Shown here piece after piece: positions 1 to 8,238 of a stretch of 30,786 nucleotides of DNA. This DNA is from SM1-73 sp964588305 (GTDB taxonomy: Bacteria; Zixibacteria; MSB-5A5; SM1-73): contig CAZPOP010000030.1 in assembly GCA_964588305.1 (NCBI GenBank), forward strand, positions 1 through 30,786, written 5' to 3'. The position numbers and the translations under genes are program-made. Below the pieces are notes generated by a model. It was given only the letters and a program-made list of their open reading frames with translations. It had not been told where the DNA came from and searched no databases. Numbering within the stretch: position 1 is the stretch's first letter; each line of letters opens with the position of its first letter.

Positions 1-1
1 C

Positions 2-110
2 TGTCATTCTGAGGGAGCCCCGCCAGAGGCGGGGTAAACTCCGCGACCGAAGAATCTAATTGGTGTGTATGGAGATTCTTCCCCCGCCATAGGCGGGGTC
101 AGAATGACAA
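2..110. repeat. Long imperfect inverted repeat (REP/MITE-like)
   Basis: The ends are inverted copies: TGTCATTCTGA at the left and TCAGAATGACA at the right. A second inverted pair, GAAGAATCT and AGATTCTTC, lies further in. Each half also carries its own hairpin of CCCCGCC, three bases, GGCGGGG (18-34 and 82-98). No reading frame is evident. The architecture resembles the element at 15802-15875, so both may belong to one dispersed non-coding family. Mobility is an inference. Confidence 0.6.
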
Positions 111-198
111 TTCTGTCAGTTTTAGGTTTTTTAACAGCTCCTTCAGACAGACTCTCATGTTGGTTCTGATGGAGCGGAACACTCCAAAGGAGAATCCA

Positions 199-801
199 AT
201 GAGAAAACTGGCATTTATATTAGGATTTTTTGTTTGTTCGCTTGTCCCGTTACAGACTTTTGCCATCACCGGTCTAGGAATCGGCGTACGAGGAGGACTG
301 ATCCAGAATTACAAGAACCCCAATTTGAATTCTTTACCGACGCAAAAGGATTTTCTTAAAGAAATGCCCTTTGCGGGAATTCATCTCAAAATTGGGACTT
401 TGCCCATAATAGATCTGGAAGCTTCCCTGGAGTATGCCTGGAAGAAAAAAGAGATAATCTTGGAAGACAAAATTAAAATTAATGCGGATTTGACCGTAAA
501 CGATTTCTCTTTCAACGCCACGGCAAAGTATGTCTTTTCTGTACCTACGCTCAAGCCCTATGTCGGGCTGGGGGCGGGATATCACAGGATGGTATACAAG
601 ATTTCTGTGGAGAATTATGAAGGGTACTTTCCGGATGATGAGAACACGCTGGGATTCCACGGCGTGGGAGGGCTTTTGCTCAAATTCCCCGTGCTGCCTT
701 TTGAGTTTTTCGGCGAAGCGAGATACACCATCGTTCAAACTGCAAACGAAGCTACCAAATATACCACCATTTTGGCTGGTCTTACTTTTAACCTTCCTTA
801 A
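199..801 (+). CDS. Outer-membrane beta-barrel protein (porin-like)
   Basis: A 200-residue secreted protein with an N-terminal signal peptide (about residues 1-22, Met-Arg-Lys start, hydrophobic core, cleavage after QTFA). The rest alternates polar and hydrophobic residues with many glycines and aromatics, as in small outer-membrane beta-barrels of the OmpW/porin-like kind. It ends on a predicted strand (AGLTFNLP). The start at 199 is preferred over an in-frame ATG at 157 because AAAGGAG lies six bases upstream and it places the signal peptide at the N terminus. The next gene encodes another beta-barrel but has its own strong promoter. The family cannot be named from sequence alone; no enzymatic motif is visible. 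Confidence 0.7.
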   Translation: MRKLAFILGFFVCSLVPLQTFAITGLGIGVRGGLIQNYKNPNLNSLPTQKDFLKEMPFAGIHLKIGTLPIIDLEASLEYAWKKKEIILEDKIKINADLTVNDFSFNATAKYVFSVPTLKPYVGLGAGYHRMVYKISVENYEGYFPDDENTLGFHGVGGLLLKFPVLPFEFFGEARYTIVQTANEATKYTTILAGLTFNLP

Positions 802-819
802 GAGACCTCAAAACAAACA

Positions 820-848
820 TTGACAAACAATGGGGAGAGTATTATAAT
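820..848 (+). promoter_or_regulatory. Sigma-70 promoter, consensus
   Basis: TTGACA at 820-825 and TATAAT at 843-848 are separated by exactly 17 bases, a perfect match to the housekeeping promoter consensus. Transcription would start near 855 and give a short leader of about 23 nt before the beta-barrel gene at 878. Confidence 0.85.
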
Positions 849-877
849 CCGAAAGTCGAAATAGTTTAAGGAGATGG

Positions 878-1546
878 ATGATGAGGATTATTCGTTCACT
901 CGTGGTTACAGGATTCATAATCGCGTTTTCGGCCTTGCCCGCCTCCGCCCAGTTCTTGGGGCAGCTCTCCACGGCTCAGACTCTGAATAAGCAAGAGACC
1001 ATGTTGGGGGCTTATTTGGGGGTCTACGAAGATGCCTTTTCTCTTTTCGGTCAGTTTCGTTACGGACTGGTCAGATATCTGGATTTCGGCTTCAAAATGG
1101 GAATGCTCAATTTGGATCCCGGATACGGAGAGAGCAACACCGGGCTGATCTTCGGCGGTGACGTGAAATACTGGTTCTTGGAACGAGAATCCGATGACCC
1201 CTTAGATCTCTCCCTGGGGGGTGGGATGGAATTCTTGAAGATTACGGACTATAGTTTGTTTACCTTAGGTGGTAATGTTATCGCCTCCTATGAAGTCGAG
1301 TACGGTCCACAAAAAAGCGTGACGCCGTATGGGCGGCTGAATCTGCGTTGGGAAAAAGCGAGCTTTAGAAACTCAGAGAGCTGGATGTTGGGGACGGAGA
1401 ATGGAGATTGGACTGACAACGATATGGGCGTCGCACTATCTTTGGGGGCGGATTTAAAGCTCCTGCAGGATTTGAATCTGGTCGGAGAATTGCAGATTGA
1501 CGACAATGTGGGCTTCGCCGCTGGCGTGAATTACAAAATCTTTTAA
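878..1546 (+). CDS. Outer-membrane beta-barrel protein
   Basis: A 222-residue protein with a clear signal peptide (about residues 1-24, ending SALPASA before QFLGQ). The mature part is rich in Gly, Tyr and Phe with alternating beta-strand patterns and ends in NYKIF. A terminal phenylalanine is the usual signal for insertion by the BAM complex. AAGGAGA lies just upstream of ATG 878; ATG 881 is an equally possible start. A perfect sigma-70 promoter precedes it and a rho-independent terminator follows, so it is probably a monocistronic, strongly expressed gene. No ligand or named family can be assigned. Confidence 0.75.
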   Translation: MMRIIRSLVVTGFIIAFSALPASAQFLGQLSTAQTLNKQETMLGAYLGVYEDAFSLFGQFRYGLVRYLDFGFKMGMLNLDPGYGESNTGLIFGGDVKYWFLERESDDPLDLSLGGGMEFLKITDYSLFTLGGNVIASYEVEYGPQKSVTPYGRLNLRWEKASFRNSESWMLGTENGDWTDNDMGVALSLGADLKLLQDLNLVGELQIDDNVGFAAGVNYKIF

Positions 1547-1570
1547 CTTTCTCAAAAGAGAAATTCAAAG

Positions 1571-1597
1571 GAGCTCTGGGCTTACCAGAGCTTTTTT
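1571..1597 (+). terminator. Rho-independent terminator
   Basis: Eight-base stem AGCTCTGG / CCAGAGCT around the loop GCTTA, followed directly by a run of six T. It lies 25 nt after the beta-barrel gene and 19 nt before uppP, so uppP is likely expressed from another promoter or by read-through. Confidence 0.85.
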
Positions 1598-1615
1598 CTT
1601 ACCGAGAGAAAAGAC

Positions 1616-2452
1616 TTGAGCTGGTTGGAATCTGCAGCCTTAGGAATCCTTCAGGGTCTGACCGAGTTTTTGCCCGTCTCCAGTTCAGGACATCTGGTGC
1701 TGGGCGAAAATCTGCTGAGGGTGAAATTTGACGACATCAGCTTCGAGGTTTTTCTGCATTTCGGAACCTTTCTCTCGGTAGTGATACTTTTCCGAAGGAC
1801 TATTTGGGGAATGATAAAAGCGGTGGCAAGTAAGGGAAGAGCACTTTGTTGCGGCTGCAGCCGGGTCAACTCCCTACAATATGATCAAACACGCCTAAGC
1901 CAAGACTGGAGGCTGTTCTGGCTGATTCTGGCGGGTTCGGTCCCGGCAGGAGTATTGGGAATTCTGTTCAAGGAAGCCGTGGAAAAGAGTTTCTCCTCTC
2001 CTCTTTTTGCCTCCATCATGCTATTGATCACCGGGTCGGTTTTATTGTTGACCAAACTTTTTAGAGAAGCGAAAGGAAAGATAAAATTCCCCGATGCTTT
2101 CTTGATTGGCGTTGCTCAGGCCATCGCCATGCTTCCGGGCATTTCCCGTTCAGGACTCACCATCAGCGCCGGGATTTTCAGGGGAATCGAAAGAGAGAAG
2201 GCTGCGGAGTTCTCCTTCTTGCTGTCACTTCCCGCCATCTTAGGGGCATCCGCCCTGAAGCTGAACGACGTACTAAATGAGAGCAATCCCTCTTCTGAAT
2301 TATGGGTTTACCTGATCGGTATGATTCTCGCCTTTATGTCTGGTTGTCTGGCCATCAAGTTCCTTCTCAAGGTGATCAGAAAGGGGAAGTTTGAATATTT
2401 CGGGTATTATTGTTTTCTGATCGGGTCTCTTTCTTTGATATTTCTCAGATGA
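1616..2452 (+). CDS. uppP: Undecaprenyl-diphosphatase UppP (BacA)
   Basis: An integral membrane enzyme that dephosphorylates undecaprenyl pyrophosphate, recycling the lipid carrier for peptidoglycan and other envelope glycans; it also confers bacitracin resistance. At 278 residues it has normal family length. The first signature, TEFLPVSSSGH, lies at residues 16-26, and the second, PGISRSG with its conserved arginine, at 174-180. Multiple hydrophobic helices fill the rest. The start is a TTG at 1616, chosen because it places the first signature at its usual distance from the N terminus; the ribosome-binding site is weak. It precedes a glycosyltransferase gene, which fits an envelope-biogenesis context. 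Confidence 0.95.
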   Translation: MSWLESAALGILQGLTEFLPVSSSGHLVLGENLLRVKFDDISFEVFLHFGTFLSVVILFRRTIWGMIKAVASKGRALCCGCSRVNSLQYDQTRLSQDWRLFWLILAGSVPAGVLGILFKEAVEKSFSSPLFASIMLLITGSVLLLTKLFREAKGKIKFPDAFLIGVAQAIAMLPGISRSGLTISAGIFRGIEREKAAEFSFLLSLPAILGASALKLNDVLNESNPSSELWVYLIGMILAFMSGCLAIKFLLKVIRKGKFEYFGYYCFLIGSLSLIFLR

Positions 2453-2464
2453 GTGAAAATCGAA

Positions 2465-2505
2465 AATGCTCGCTGAAGCTTTGATGGAGCATTCTTTAAT
2501 TTTTC
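2465..2505 (+). terminator. Possible weak terminator hairpin
   Basis: AATGCTC (2465-2471) pairs with GAGCATT (2487-2493) around a 15-base loop, followed by the T-rich tract CTTTAATTTTT. The stem is short, so termination between uppP and the glycosyltransferase gene is only possible. Confidence 0.35.
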
Positions 2506-2547
2506 GGGAGCCTCGGTCACCTGGTTTTATTTATGTTCCGCAGGTAA

Positions 2548-3609
2548 ATGAGAAAGATAGAAAAAATCCTGATCATTCGCTTAAGCTCCTTAGGCGATAT
2601 TGTGCTCACCACTCCGGTTGTCAGGTCTTTGAAACAAACATTCCCCCAATCCCAAATCATCTTCTTGACCAAAATCCAGTACCTGGATCTTTTGAAGAAC
2701 GATCCCAATATCTCCTGCCTGATCGGGCTTGATGCCCGAAACAAACATAGGGGGATTTCAGGATTTCTCAAATTGATCAGGGAATTGAAGGCTTTCGAGT
2801 TTGATCTTCTGGTAGACCTGCACGCCAATCTAAGGAGTTTTTTTTTCCGCCATCTCCTGAAGGCCGGGACCAATATAAAATATAATAAACGTTGGCTGGC
2901 TCGCTTCCTTCTGGTCCATTTTAAGTTTCTAGGGGCAAAATCAAATCCCACCGTGGATTCGTATCTGGAAGCATTAAAGAAGATTGGCATAAACTCGTCT
3001 GAAAGATGTCCCCAGATTTTTCTGGACTGGAAAGGCGAGGGCTTTCTAAAAGGTTTTTTGATTGAGAAAAGAATTGAAAAACATGATATTGTGGTGGGAA
3101 TACATCCGGGTGCCAGATGGGAGACCAAGAGATGGAATGAGGAGAAACTCGCCAAGGTGTGCCAGATTCTACTACGGCAGCCAAAGCTTAAGATCGCCTT
3201 ATTTGGAGATCAAAAAGATCAGGAAGCAATTGAGGGGGTAAATCTCCCCGCTGAGGATCAAAAACTCTTCAAGGTGATGAATTTACCTTTGGCAGAATTT
3301 ATGAGTTTAATCAAAAGGTGTGATTGTTTTGTGACCAACGATTCCGGTCCCATGCATATGGCCTCTGCTTTGGGGGTGCCGGTGGTAGCCATATTTGGTC
3401 CCACCCACCCGCAATTGGGTTTTTCTCCTATTGGATCTGAGAGTATCGTTCTGACCGCCAATGTCAAATGCAGCCCCTGCAGCCTGCACGGGGAAAAAAA
3501 GTGTCACGAAAAATCGAGATACTGCATGGATTTGATCGAACCGGAGATGGTAACGGATGCGGTGGAGAAGCTCCTGCAGACGAAACTCTCTTCTCAGAAA
3601 GGTACTTGA
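2548..3609 (+). CDS. Glycosyltransferase family 9 (heptosyltransferase-like)
   Basis: A 353-residue cytoplasmic enzyme of the GT-B fold. Family 9 members transfer ADP-activated heptose to the lipopolysaccharide core. Seen here: the N-terminal RLSSLGDIVLTTP acceptor-side motif (about residues 11-23), LVDLHANLR near residue 90, VGIHPGARWETKRW at the start of the donor domain, and the nucleotide-sugar signature TNDSGPMHMA near residue 267 followed by VAIFGPTHP. The C-terminal part has a Cys/His cluster (KCSPCSLHGEKKCH), frequent in this family. The start ATG 2548 puts the first motif in place. Its stop codon abuts the start of the TonB receptor, so the two are probably co-transcribed. The actual sugar donor is not known. 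Confidence 0.88.
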   Translation: MRKIEKILIIRLSSLGDIVLTTPVVRSLKQTFPQSQIIFLTKIQYLDLLKNDPNISCLIGLDARNKHRGISGFLKLIRELKAFEFDLLVDLHANLRSFFFRHLLKAGTNIKYNKRWLARFLLVHFKFLGAKSNPTVDSYLEALKKIGINSSERCPQIFLDWKGEGFLKGFLIEKRIEKHDIVVGIHPGARWETKRWNEEKLAKVCQILLRQPKLKIALFGDQKDQEAIEGVNLPAEDQKLFKVMNLPLAEFMSLIKRCDCFVTNDSGPMHMASALGVPVVAIFGPTHPQLGFSPIGSESIVLTANVKCSPCSLHGEKKCHEKSRYCMDLIEPEMVTDAVEKLLQTKLSSQKGT

Positions 3610-5562
3610 TTGAAAAAACTCGTTCTCATCCTTTTGGCGTTGAAATTCCTTGCCGGACATCCCGCCTTCGGCGGGACGCTCGGCGCTGACAGGGACAGCC
3701 TTGCACAAGTTTCCGACTCACTTCAAAAAGGAATCGTTTCGGACAGTTCGCTAAAGATTTCAGAAGAAAAGCTTATTGAAGATGACGAATTCAAAAAGGA
3801 AGTATTGAAGCACTTCTCCAACAGGGATGAAATCTCTTTTCAGGATATCGACGACTCCTTTGTGAGGGATTTAGGAGATATTCTGAAGACGAGAAGTCTG
3901 CTGAGCGTAATCAAAGTCGGTCCTCCGGGCCAACTTGAAGCCGTTTCCTGGGGAGTAGGCCCGGGTTTAAGAGTTTTTATAGACGGAATCCTATACGAGC
4001 AGCAAAGCCTGTATATTCCTCAGAAGGGAATGCTGGATTTGAATTCAATACCTATGGAGAATATAGAGAGGATTGAAATATTGTCTTCAAGTACGGCAAA
4101 TCTATGGGGAAGAGGTTCGGGTTTTGGAGGAATAAATATAATCACCAAAGACTACAAGGGTGGCCAGCCTTACTCCAGGGCAAAGGTGGACCGGGGACCC
4201 GCCAGGTACCACGGAACTCAGGTGGAATTAGGAAGGGGAGTAACGTCAACAGGCAAAATCTATGTTACCGCAGGGCTCAAAGAGTCGAACGGCTATCTGA
4301 CAAACAGCGATTACGACGCCACCACGCTTTCAGGGAAAGCTACTCTCGGATTGAGAAAAAATCTTAATCTGAGATTTTTCGCCTATCGATTCAAAACAAA
4401 GATGGGGCTGCCCTTGTTTCCTGATGCCGGCATCCAAGATGTCAGGAAGAAAGAAGACGATTGGGGAATAACCAGCAATCTTTTCTCCAGGCAAAATAGA
4501 AATTCTCTCCTTAGATTGGATTTTTCCTATAATAAAGGAGAGCAAGAAGTGAAAAGTAGTGCCTCTGGATTTGAAACAAAGAAGATCACCAGGCTTCTCA
4601 GTTTGAGAGCGGCTCAGACTATTCGATGGCCACGGAGGCATCATTTGAAAATCGAGGCTTACGCCGACAGGCAGGAATACGAAGCATCAGATCACCGGCG
4701 CACCGGATACACAGAGTATCTTTCTCTCACAGATATCATTAACTTGAATGAAAAGGTGAATTTTCTTGCGTTTTCCAAAGTAGAAAAGGAGGCTGACTTC
4801 AAGGTGAATCTTTCCGGCTCAGCCGGCATCTCTTACATGATGACTCCGGACATAAACTTGTTCTCAACAATCGGAAGGTTTGCTGCTTATCCTTCATCCA
4901 TGGACTTGTATTGGGAGCCTCTCTCCTTAAATCTGGGCGACACGATTGCTGATTACACGGAGGAAGGAAGCCCCGATTTGAAGTCACAGAAATCGGTCAT
5001 TTTTGATTTCGGTGCTGACCTGAGAAAAGAAAACTACAGACTCAGTTGCCTGTTGTCCAAAAACAAGATAGATGATTTGTTTTATTGGTCCAATGTTGAC
5101 ACCTCAATTGCTTATGGATACTGGAAGCCGATTAATACTGGGGCAGACATTTGGGGTGTCAGCTTGAACTGGGTTCTTCATTTCCCGAATCATTTCAGAT
5201 CCTCCGTCTCCTATTGCTTCAAAGAAAGCAAAGATGTAGACAAAAAACTGGTCATTCCTTATTCCCCCAAACACTCTCTCTTTGGCTATCTTCAATATGA
5301 GAATGAATTTCTGAAAAGGGAAATCGGATTGAAATTGAGATTGGAAACGAATGTCTTATCCGAACGTTTCTTGGACGAGTATGAGAAGGACAAAGAATCA
5401 GGAGTGGCCTTGGTTAACGCCAAAGTCACTATAAGATTCCTGGATCTTCACTTATACTATGTGGCGGAAAACATAACTGATCGAGTCTATCGTCTGACTC
5501 GATATCACCCCATGCCTCAGAGAAGCTGGTGGTGGGGGTTCTATTGGGAGTTTTTCGACTGA
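3610..5562 (+). CDS. TonB-dependent receptor with plug domain
   Basis: A 650-residue outer-membrane receptor. A short signal peptide (about 1-22) begins at a TTG start that touches the stop of the preceding gene, with AGAAAGG just upstream. A plug domain occupies about residues 75-185: RVFIDGILYE, then IPMENIERIEIL, then the Gly-rich GRGSGFGGINIITK strand. The remaining 450 residues are typical 22-strand barrel sequence ending YWEFFD. Such receptors import chelates, vitamins or oligosaccharides using TonB energy; the substrate here cannot be read. There is no N-terminal carboxypeptidase-like domain, but an acidic linker (residues 25-75) precedes the plug. Bases 3661-3675, which code residues 18-22 next to the predicted signal cleavage site, form a perfect hairpin like those in nearby intergenic repeats. 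Confidence 0.88.
   Translation: MKKLVLILLALKFLAGHPAFGGTLGADRDSLAQVSDSLQKGIVSDSSLKISEEKLIEDDEFKKEVLKHFSNRDEISFQDIDDSFVRDLGDILKTRSLLSVIKVGPPGQLEAVSWGVGPGLRVFIDGILYEQQSLYIPQKGMLDLNSIPMENIERIEILSSSTANLWGRGSGFGGINIITKDYKGGQPYSRAKVDRGPARYHGTQVELGRGVTSTGKIYVTAGLKESNGYLTNSDYDATTLSGKATLGLRKNLNLRFFAYRFKTKMGLPLFPDAGIQDVRKKEDDWGITSNLFSRQNRNSLLRLDFSYNKGEQEVKSSASGFETKKITRLLSLRAAQTIRWPRRHHLKIEAYADRQEYEASDHRRTGYTEYLSLTDIINLNEKVNFLAFSKVEKEADFKVNLSGSAGISYMMTPDINLFSTIGRFAAYPSSMDLYWEPLSLNLGDTIADYTEEGSPDLKSQKSVIFDFGADLRKENYRLSCLLSKNKIDDLFYWSNVDTSIAYGYWKPINTGADIWGVSLNWVLHFPNHFRSSVSYCFKESKDVDKKLVIPYSPKHSLFGYLQYENEFLKREIGLKLRLETNVLSERFLDEYEKDKESGVALVNAKVTIRFLDLHLYYVAENITDRVYRLTRYHPMPQRSWWWGFYWEFFD
3661..3675. repeat. 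CCCGCC-TTC-GGCGGG hairpin inside coding sequence
   Basis: A perfect 15-nt palindrome of the same type as the hairpins at 18-34, 82-98, 8189-8205 and 20631-20643, but located in the signal-peptide region of the TonB receptor, where it encodes Pro-Ala-Phe-Gly-Gly. Confidence 0.7.
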
Positions 5563-5563
5563 G

Positions 5564-5638
5564 TTTGTCCGCGGTCACCAGACTGCTGCACTCAAGATTT
5601 GTTAGCGGCGGACTGCGGAAGGCTGTCGGCGGACGAAA
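5564..5638. repeat. Intergenic inverted repeat
   Basis: TTTGTCCGC at 5564-5572 is inverted as GCGGACGAAA at 5629-5638, with one bulged base, and an extra GCGGAC lies between. It fills the gap between the TonB receptor and the HD-domain gene. No reading frame is evident. Confidence 0.45.
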
Positions 5639-5658
5639 ATGGAAGAAAGGCGGTGTAA

Positions 5659-6204
5659 ATGAATAGAGAAGAGGCTTTAAATCTGGTCAAGTCAAAAGTG
5701 AAGGGAAAGAATTTGATCAAGCACATGCTGGCGGTTGAGGCCATAATGAGGAGAGTGGCTCAACACTTCGGTGAAGACGTGGAGATGTGGGGCCTTACCG
5801 GCTTGCTGCACGATCTGGATTATGATGAAACGGTGAACGATTTCGATCGTCATTCGCTTCTAACCTGCGAATGGCTAAAGGAGTATGATCTGGACGAGAG
5901 AATACTTTACGCCATCAAGGCCCACCCCAAAAAGGTTGAGCCACAATCCAAAATGGATTGGGCGCTTTTTGCCACGGATCCGTTGAGCGGGCTGATCGTT
6001 GCAGCCGCCCTGATGCATCCCACCAAAAAGCTTAAGAACGTGACTGTGGAATTCGTGCTGAACAGATTCAAGGAAAAGAGATTCGCCGCCGGAGCCAATC
6101 GGGAAGACATCAAAGCCTGTGAGACGATCGAATTATCGCTGGAAGAATTCGTCAGACTGGCTTTAGAGGGAATGCAGAGCATCGATGAAGAATTGGGGTT
6201 ATGA
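5659..6204 (+). CDS. HD-domain metal-dependent hydrolase
   Basis: A 181-residue HD-superfamily protein of the stand-alone type often annotated as predicted hydrolase. Likely metal ligands are His22, the His51-Asp52 pair in LLHDLDYDE, His65, His89 (IKAHP) and Asp107. HD proteins are phosphohydrolases acting on nucleotides or cyclic nucleotides, but the substrate is not predictable here. AAAGGCGG precedes ATG 5659. The stop overlaps an ATG (ATGA at 6201), but the next gene more likely starts at 6330. Confidence 0.82.
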   Translation: MNREEALNLVKSKVKGKNLIKHMLAVEAIMRRVAQHFGEDVEMWGLTGLLHDLDYDETVNDFDRHSLLTCEWLKEYDLDERILYAIKAHPKKVEPQSKMDWALFATDPLSGLIVAAALMHPTKKLKNVTVEFVLNRFKEKRFAAGANREDIKACETIELSLEEFVRLALEGMQSIDEELGL

Positions 6205-6329
6205 TTAGGTGTTTCCATGGTCGAAATGGCGTAGATGAATCTTGCAGCCTCTTTGATCTCCCATCAATCAGCCCTTATGGTAACGGACTTCGCATCGCTT
6301 TTAACAGAGTTCAGGTAACAAGGAAGAAC

Positions 6330-6725
6330 ATGACTTATCCGAACAAGAGCATTGTCATTTGCTGTTTGTGTCTTTTCCTTTTTCTATGTCAAATTCCTCA
6401 CGCGGAAGATAGATCTGAAACATCACCGCTAAATGAGGATAATGAATCGGACAGCTTGAGGATATCCGACAGATGGCTGGCCTGGGACAAGCTCGAACAT
6501 TTTGGAGTGAGCGCCTTTCTATCTGGACTTTCCTATGAAGTCTATCACGACTTTTACAATAATGGTGAAAAGTCCTCTTTATGTTTTTCCTGCGGCTTAA
6601 CCTTCAGCTTGGGTCTGGGAAAAGAGGTATATGATGAGAAGAGATCGGATGGAAGATTCAGCTATAAGGATCTGGTGGCGGACGCTCTGGGCATTGCCAC
6701 AGGCGTATGGATAGCGACGAGATAA
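6330..6725 (+). CDS. YfiM/DUF2279-like periplasmic protein
   Basis: A 131-residue protein beginning with a hydrophobic signal segment (about residues 7-24, Cys-rich CCLCLFLFLC). The mature part has DKLEHF (53-58), GKEVYDE (97-103) and FSYKDLVADALG (110-121), the pattern of the YfiM/DUF2279 family of uncharacterised envelope proteins. The start at ATG 6330 is chosen because AAGGAAG lies just upstream and it puts the signal segment at the N terminus; an upstream in-frame ATG at 6201 overlaps the previous stop but would add 43 residues with no secretion character. Function unknown. Whether it is lipidated is uncertain, since no strict lipobox is visible. Confidence 0.65.
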   Translation: MTYPNKSIVICCLCLFLFLCQIPHAEDRSETSPLNEDNESDSLRISDRWLAWDKLEHFGVSAFLSGLSYEVYHDFYNNGEKSSLCFSCGLTFSLGLGKEVYDEKRSDGRFSYKDLVADALGIATGVWIATR

Positions 6726-6730
6726 GATAC

Positions 6731-6803
6731 TTGTCCACTGTCCGCAGACGGCCGTCCACCGTTCTGTAATTCCGCTTTGCCGTGGACGGTGGACCGTGGA
6801 CAA
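6731..6803. repeat. Nested inverted repeat between genes
   Basis: TTGTCCAC (6731-6738) is inverted as GTGGACAA (6796-6803), and inside it GTCCACCGT (6754-6762) is inverted as ACGGTGGAC (6786-6794). The element ends 15 bases before the MFS gene start and could fold as one cruciform. No protein is encoded. Confidence 0.6.
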
Positions 6804-6818
6804 TGACGTGAATCACGA

Positions 6819-8177
6819 ATGCACAATTTTGCAGGAAAAAACAGACTCTCCACGGCAAGCTGGGCAATTTACGACTTTGCCAACACCATCTTCTCCATGA
6901 ACATCGTCACCATGTATTTCGCCCAATGGATCATTGTGGACAACAAAAAGGAGGATATTTACTATAGCGTCAGCTATGCCCTCTCCATGTTCCTGGTGGC
7001 CGTGACCATGCCCCTTCTAGGGGCAATCTCCGATGCCAAAGGAAAGAGGAAGCCCTTTCTCCTTACTTTGACTCTGGGCTGTATCTTCTCGACCATCCTG
7101 ATAGGAATGATCAGCAACACCGTGGTGGACGCAAATGCGAAAATTCTCCTGGCCTTAGCTTTTTTTGTCGTGGCCAATTTCTGCTACGAGGGAGGACTGG
7201 TCTTTTACAATGCCCTTCTTCCGGAGGTGAGCACAAAACACAATATCGGAAAAGTCTCAGGCTTGGGTGTCTCCTTGGGATACGTTGGGGCCATTCTGGG
7301 CTTACTGTTGGTCAGGCCTTTCGTGGAGGGAAGTCTCTTTGGAATGAAGATGCCTTTCATCGACCACGGCGGAAGACAGAAAGCGTTCATTCCCACCGCT
7401 TTGCTTTTTCTTTTGTTCAGCCTTCCAACGTTCTTGTGGGTAAAGGAGAGAGTGCAGGGAGGGTTGGATAAGGAAAAACTGAAGATCAAGCTAACCTTTC
7501 TGAGGGTGTGGGAGGGGATTTCCAACACACAGAAATATCCCGGAGTCTTGAGGTTTCTGATAGCCAATTTCTTTGTAGCGGATGCCATTGCCACGGTGAC
7601 CATCTTCATGGCCGTTTATGCTCAACTGGTGATGGGTTTTCCCGATTCGGTCAAAATATGGTTCTTCATCCTTTCCACCACCTCTGCTGTGATCGGCTCG
7701 TTGCTGTGCGGATACGTTACCGATTTCATTGGCCCCAAAAAGACCTTGTTTTTTGTGATAATCGGATGGATATTATCTCTGTCGGTTGTGATCTTTATTG
7801 CCGATGAAACCATCTTCTGGATCATGGGCTCTTTGGTGGGAATTCTCTTAGGTTCAACCTGGACTGCCTCTCGACCGCTTCTGACCAGCCTGGCGCCAAG
7901 GGAGGTCCTGGGGCAGTTTTTCGGATTATATTCATTATCCGGAAAAGTTGCCGCCATACTGGGGCCAATCGTCTGGGGTCTCGTGATCCTCTACTTCAAA
8001 GCCGATACGGCGATAGTCCAAAAAGTGATTTCTTTTTTGGGAGAGCTGGGGGTGACCTTTACCGATCGAGTGATCTTGACCATCCAGTATCGCTTTGCCC
8101 TGGGGGCCCTGGTGCTGATGATGATTACGGGTCTAATAATATTCGTAAAGGTTCCTGATAGATTCAGAAAAGAGTGA
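6819..8177 (+). CDS. MFS transporter, UMF1/Atg22-like family
   Basis: A 452-residue inner-membrane protein with about twelve hydrophobic helices. The N terminus ASWAIYDFANTIFSMNI is characteristic of the UMF1 (Atg22-like) branch of the major facilitator superfamily. Loop 2-3 has GAISDAKGKRKP, the MFS motif A region, and the second half repeats it as GYVTDFIGPKKT. Substrates of bacterial UMF1 proteins are mostly unknown; the yeast Atg22 relative exports amino acids from the vacuole. Start ATG 6819 has no clear ribosome-binding site, possibly because the inverted repeat lies immediately upstream. It is followed by a hairpin and a PHP-family gene. Confidence 0.88.
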   Translation: MHNFAGKNRLSTASWAIYDFANTIFSMNIVTMYFAQWIIVDNKKEDIYYSVSYALSMFLVAVTMPLLGAISDAKGKRKPFLLTLTLGCIFSTILIGMISNTVVDANAKILLALAFFVVANFCYEGGLVFYNALLPEVSTKHNIGKVSGLGVSLGYVGAILGLLLVRPFVEGSLFGMKMPFIDHGGRQKAFIPTALLFLLFSLPTFLWVKERVQGGLDKEKLKIKLTFLRVWEGISNTQKYPGVLRFLIANFFVADAIATVTIFMAVYAQLVMGFPDSVKIWFFILSTTSAVIGSLLCGYVTDFIGPKKTLFFVIIGWILSLSVVIFIADETIFWIMGSLVGILLGSTWTASRPLLTSLAPREVLGQFFGLYSLSGKVAAILGPIVWGLVILYFKADTAIVQKVISFLGELGVTFTDRVILTIQYRFALGALVLMMITGLIIFVKVPDRFRKE

Positions 8178-8180
8178 TAG

Positions 8181-8213
8181 GTCGGGTTTTCCGCCGACGG
8201 CGGAACACCCGAC
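8181..8213. repeat. 33-nt hairpin after MFS gene
   Basis: Outer stem GTCGGGT / ACCCGAC and inner stem TTCCGCC / GGCGGAA around the loop GAC, with a single mismatch between the two stems. No T-run follows on either strand, so it is not a typical intrinsic terminator; it may protect the 3' end of the mRNA. It shares the CCGCC-N3-GGCGG core with other repeats in the window. Confidence 0.7.
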
Positions 8214-8238
8214 ATAAAAATCTGCATCAGGAGAAGAG

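Noticed and set aside
2466..2732. An 88-codon frame overlapping the start of the glycosyltransferase gene
   Set aside because: It covers the conserved N terminus of the glycosyltransferase in another frame, has no ribosome-binding site and no protein-like composition.
6201..6329. N-terminal extension of the YfiM-like protein from an ATGA overlap
   Set aside because: The 43 extra residues have no family similarity and would bury the signal segment; ATG 6330 has a better ribosome-binding site.
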